A stretch of DNA of 64,000 bases from Nipponacmea schrenckii (Eukaryota; Mollusca; Gastropoda; Lottiidae). A program made the translations under genes and the position numbers. The notes below the pieces were generated by a model. That model was not told the DNA's origin. It saw only the letters and a list, made by a program, of their open reading frames with translations, and did not search any database. Position 1 is the first letter of the stretch, and each line of letters opens with the position of its first letter. The stretch is from assembly GCA_030562195.1 (NCBI GenBank), contig CM060200.1, positions 1,488,001-1,552,000 on the forward strand. The letters are read 5' to 3'. This document shows positions 60,590 through 64,000 of this stretch, piece by piece.

Positions 60590-62292
60590 TACAGTAAATA
60601 GAAATCACTGACTGTTAAATAAGTCTCAATAATAATTGTTGACTATAAACACTGAATGGGAAGTCTGACTCATTTAGAGTGAAATACATTGTTAAAATGT
60701 GCTATAATCATTGTAGAGGATTGAAAACCCGTTAGAAATAGCCTAATACTAAAGAATATATAGAAACCCACTATTATATATGCTAAACATTTGAAATGAA
60801 AAAAACACTTTAAATAGTCTCATACACATTGTAGAGTGATATAGAATACCACTGTTAAAATAGTCTCAATAATCAATTGTAGAGTAAATATAGAAATACC
60901 ACTGTTAAATAGTGCCAATACATCAATGTAGAGTGATATAGAAATACCACTTTCAAATAGTGCTCAATACATCAGTTGTAGAGGATATAGAAATACCACT
61001 GTTAAAATAGTGCTTTCAATACATCAATTGTAGAGTGATATAGAAATACCACTGTTAAAAAGTGCTCCAATAAAATCAATTGTAGAGTGATATAGAAATA
61101 CCACTGTTAAAATAGTCTCAATAATCATTGTAGAGTGATATAGAAATACCACTGTTATAATAGTGCCCAATACATCAATTGTAGAGTGATATAGAAAACC
61201 ACTTTAAATAGTGCTCAATACATCATTGTAGAGTGATATAGAAATACCACTGTTAAAATAGTGCTGAATACATCATTGTAGAGTGATTAGAAATACACTG
61301 TTAAAATGTGCTCAATACATCAATTGTAGAGCGATATAGAAATACCACTGTTAAAATAGTGCTCAATATATCAAGTGTGTAGAGTGATATAGAAATACCA
61401 CTGTTAAAATAGTGCTCAATACATCAATTGTAGAGCGATATAGAAATACCACTGTTAAAATAGTGCTCAATACATCAATTGTAGAGTGATATAGAAAAAA
61501 CCACTGTTAAAATATTGCTCAATACATCAATTGTAGAGTGATATAGAAATACCACTGTTAAAATAGTGCTCAATACATCAATTGTAGAGTGATATAGAAA
61601 TACCACTGTTAAATAGTGCTCAATATATAAAGTTGTAGAGTGATATAGAAATACCACTGTTAAAATAGTGCTCAATACATCAATTGTAGAGTGATATAGA
61701 AATACCACTGTTAAAATAGTGCTCAATACATCAATTGTAGAGTGATATAGAAATACCACTGTTAAAATAGTGCTCAATACATCAATTGTAGAGTGATATA
61801 TAAATACCACTAGTTAAAATAGTGCTCAATACATCAATTGTAGAGTGATATAGAAATACCACTGTTAAATAGTGTCAATACATCAATTGTAGAGTGATAT
61901 AGAAATACCACTGTTAAAATAGTGCTCAATACATCAATTGTAGAGTGATATATAAATACCACTGTTAAAATAGTGCTCAATACATCAATTGTAGAGTGAT
62001 ATAGAAATACCACTGTTAAAATAGTGCTCAATACATCAATTGTAGAGTGATATAGAAATACCACTGTTAAAATAGTGCTCACTATATCAATTGTAGAGCG
62101 ATATAGAAATATCACTGTTAAAATAGTGCTCGATACATCAATTGTAGAGTGATATAGAAATACCACTGTTAAAATAGTGCTCAATATATCAATTGTAGAG
62201 TGATATAGAAATACCACTGTTAAAATAGTGCTCGATACATCAACTGTAGAGTGATATAGAAATACCACTGTGCTCAATGTAGAGCGATATAG
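60590..62292. repeat. 51-bp satellite array, about 33 copies
   Basis: Unit contains GTAGAGTGATATAGAAATAC, CACTGTTAAAATAGTGCTCA and ATACATCAATT. Because 51 is a multiple of 3, long open frames appear on the minus strand with a 17-residue period; they are not genes. Copies from 60590 to 61500 have many single-base losses; those from 61500 to 62260 are far more uniform. Confidence 0.96.
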
Positions 62293-63848
62293 AGAACATG
62301 GAAAGTAAAGAATCTAATATATTGAGAGTATCTTTTGAATACAATGATTAAAAATTCTTCAGAATAAGCAAGTAATAAAAAAGTTCAATTGGAAACTGTC
62401 TTTGATGTTGTATCGAGACAGAACAGTTAATCTGAATACAATCTTTCTTTCATTTTAATAATATTTATGGTCTGGTTTGGTTAATGGAATTATAAAATGG
62501 AGTCAATCACTAGGAAGAATGACAACACAGACCCATGAGTGGAATATATGTATGTGAAATAAAGAGCACAAAAATTACATACTCCTTGAAGGGGTGGAAT
62601 ATGGGGGGGGGGGGAGTCTTGAATATTTTGCTTATAATCTGGAAATGCACAACCTTTCAAATATACTTCGAATAGGAATTGTACTTTCTATTACTATAGA
62701 TGTCTTTTCTATATATCTCAAGGACTGACAAACCGTCATTTTACATTGCAAGCAATACAAGGTTAATTCTGGACACGCGTGGATTTTATTGTTCAAATTT
62801 TGAACACTATTACAAATTAGTTCAGATAAAATTAAAAGTTTCCAGTTTCTTAGATTCAGAGGTAACGAGTCAAACTATTAGCGAAATATCCCTTTAAAAG
62901 CAGCAGAATTAGTGGTGATTCTCCCTCCCCCTCATCTCCTTTGCCCACCATGTAACCACAGAAGAAAGTGCCATTGACACTCTTTCAAAGTCTAAACGTT
63001 CATTATCAAAGATTTCGTCCCAGACCGGCCTTAATCTTTCACACACTCGTCTTGTATTTCACAACATTATCAAAATTCCTATAGAAAACAATGGTTTGGT
63101 TGTAAATTCCCACTAGATTCCTGTGGCCACATGCTTTTTTCAGGAAGTCCATTTGTTCTGTGAGATTGAATTCTATCTAATCTAAAGAATGGCAATTGAA
63201 ACCTGTCAGTCAATTTAAATTATATCAAAACATAGGAAATATCTCTACATTGCAGTCAATTGTAATTCCCTTAGCCTTCGATTTCGCTTTAGTATAACAA
63301 TCCTAACAAGCGATTGTGGCTAAACAAAAGGTCAATTAGTTAGTTATGTAGACGTGTCAAATCCCCACACACGGTTTATCAACCCATATCGTCTTCTTCC
63401 ATGGAAGTCCAATCCACCATCTGGTTCATTATCGGAGTGATGAATGCTATGGAAAACCGATTGTTATAACAAATGTCGATTTTGTTAAACAAATGTTAAA
63501 AATGACTAACAAATGAAGGATTATGAATTAAGACGTCTGAATATTGGGCTGTTCAGTCTTCCATGGAATACAAGTTAGACTCATTAGAAATGACAAAAAG
63601 ATGACATAGTATTTTTTGTCATGTTCAAATAAAATTATCTTAAAACGTATTACTAATTCATTATTCATCTATAAAAATATTACGACCATTGATTGTTCGG
63701 CTATTTCTATTCACATTCAATAAAAAAAACACACCATTAACAGAGTTGATTTTCTGATAGAGGAATGGTGAATAATCTTAATGTCGAGTGATGTTTGCTG
63801 TCTCAGAAGACTGGATATGCCTTGTCTCACATCGTGTATCTTGTATTT
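62293..63848. other. Upstream flank, nothing recognised
   Basis: AT-rich unique-looking sequence with a G-run at 62608-62617. No gene seen. Confidence 0.4.
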
Positions 63849-64000
63849 AATATTACTGAATAAAGATCATTTATTAAAAACTAGTATATAATATTACTGA
63901 ATAAAGATATTTAATATAAACTAGTATATAATATTCCTGAATAAAGATCATTTATTAAAAACCTGTATTTAATATTACTGAATAAAGATCATTTATTAAA
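63849..64000. repeat. Tandem repeat of about 41 bp running off the window
   Basis: Each copy has AATATTACTGAATAAAGATC followed by ATTTATTAAAAACTAGTAT. Nearly four copies are visible and the array is open at the right edge. Confidence 0.88.

Noticed and set aside
61475..62277. Long minus-strand open frames with a 17-residue period (FLYHSTIDVLSTILTVV)
   Set aside because: They follow from a 51-bp satellite whose length is a multiple of 3; there is no start context, no splice signals and no family resemblance.

Overview
The window is eukaryotic, animal nuclear DNA. It is AT-rich, its genes are split by GT-AG introns, and it carries many SINEs, MITEs, minisatellites and two full-length DNA transposons. 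The gene content (a TRPN/NOMPC channel, a secreted ZP-plus-sushi protein, P-type and hAT transposons, two tRNA-headed SINE families) suggests a marine invertebrate, most likely a lophotrochozoan such as a mollusc. The taxon is an inference, not something read directly.

Main gene. The minus strand from 58399 down to 3377 carries what looks like a complete TRPN1/NOMPC mechanotransduction channel. It has 28 exons and 4875 coding bases (1624 aa): a low-complexity N-terminus, about 29 ankyrin repeats with most exons encoding one repeat in phase 0, a linker, the six-helix pore exon with TRP box, and a short C-terminal exon. All 27 junctions have GT donors and AG acceptors in matching phase. Intron 3 is about 30 kb.

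Nested inside intron 3 on the opposite strand is a secreted-protein gene (26782-35740, 17 coding exons, 1066 aa): signal peptide, ZP module, nine CCP/sushi repeats (seven nearly identical tandem exons) and a two-fold repeated cysteine-rich, apple/PAN-like tail. Twenty bases after its stop begins a TTAA-flanked inverted-repeat element (35764-41638). That element is itself interrupted by a P-type THAP transposon (36166-41136) with 8-bp target duplications, 32-bp terminal inverted repeats and an open transposase. Further on, a 59-bp minisatellite (42246-49230, about 56 copies) is split by a hAT-like transposon (43574-47218) with 8-bp target duplications. Its transposase is open except for one frameshift in a run of seven T.

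The remainder is intronic and flanking sequence. It contains tandem repeats of 22, 23, 37, 51 and about 91 bp, TIR-bearing MITEs, foldback elements and many SINE copies. Two decayed copies of ankyrin exons lie in TRPN introns. The flanks (1-3376 and 58400-64000) show no further gene; a 51-bp satellite lies about 2-4 kb upstream of the TRPN start codon.
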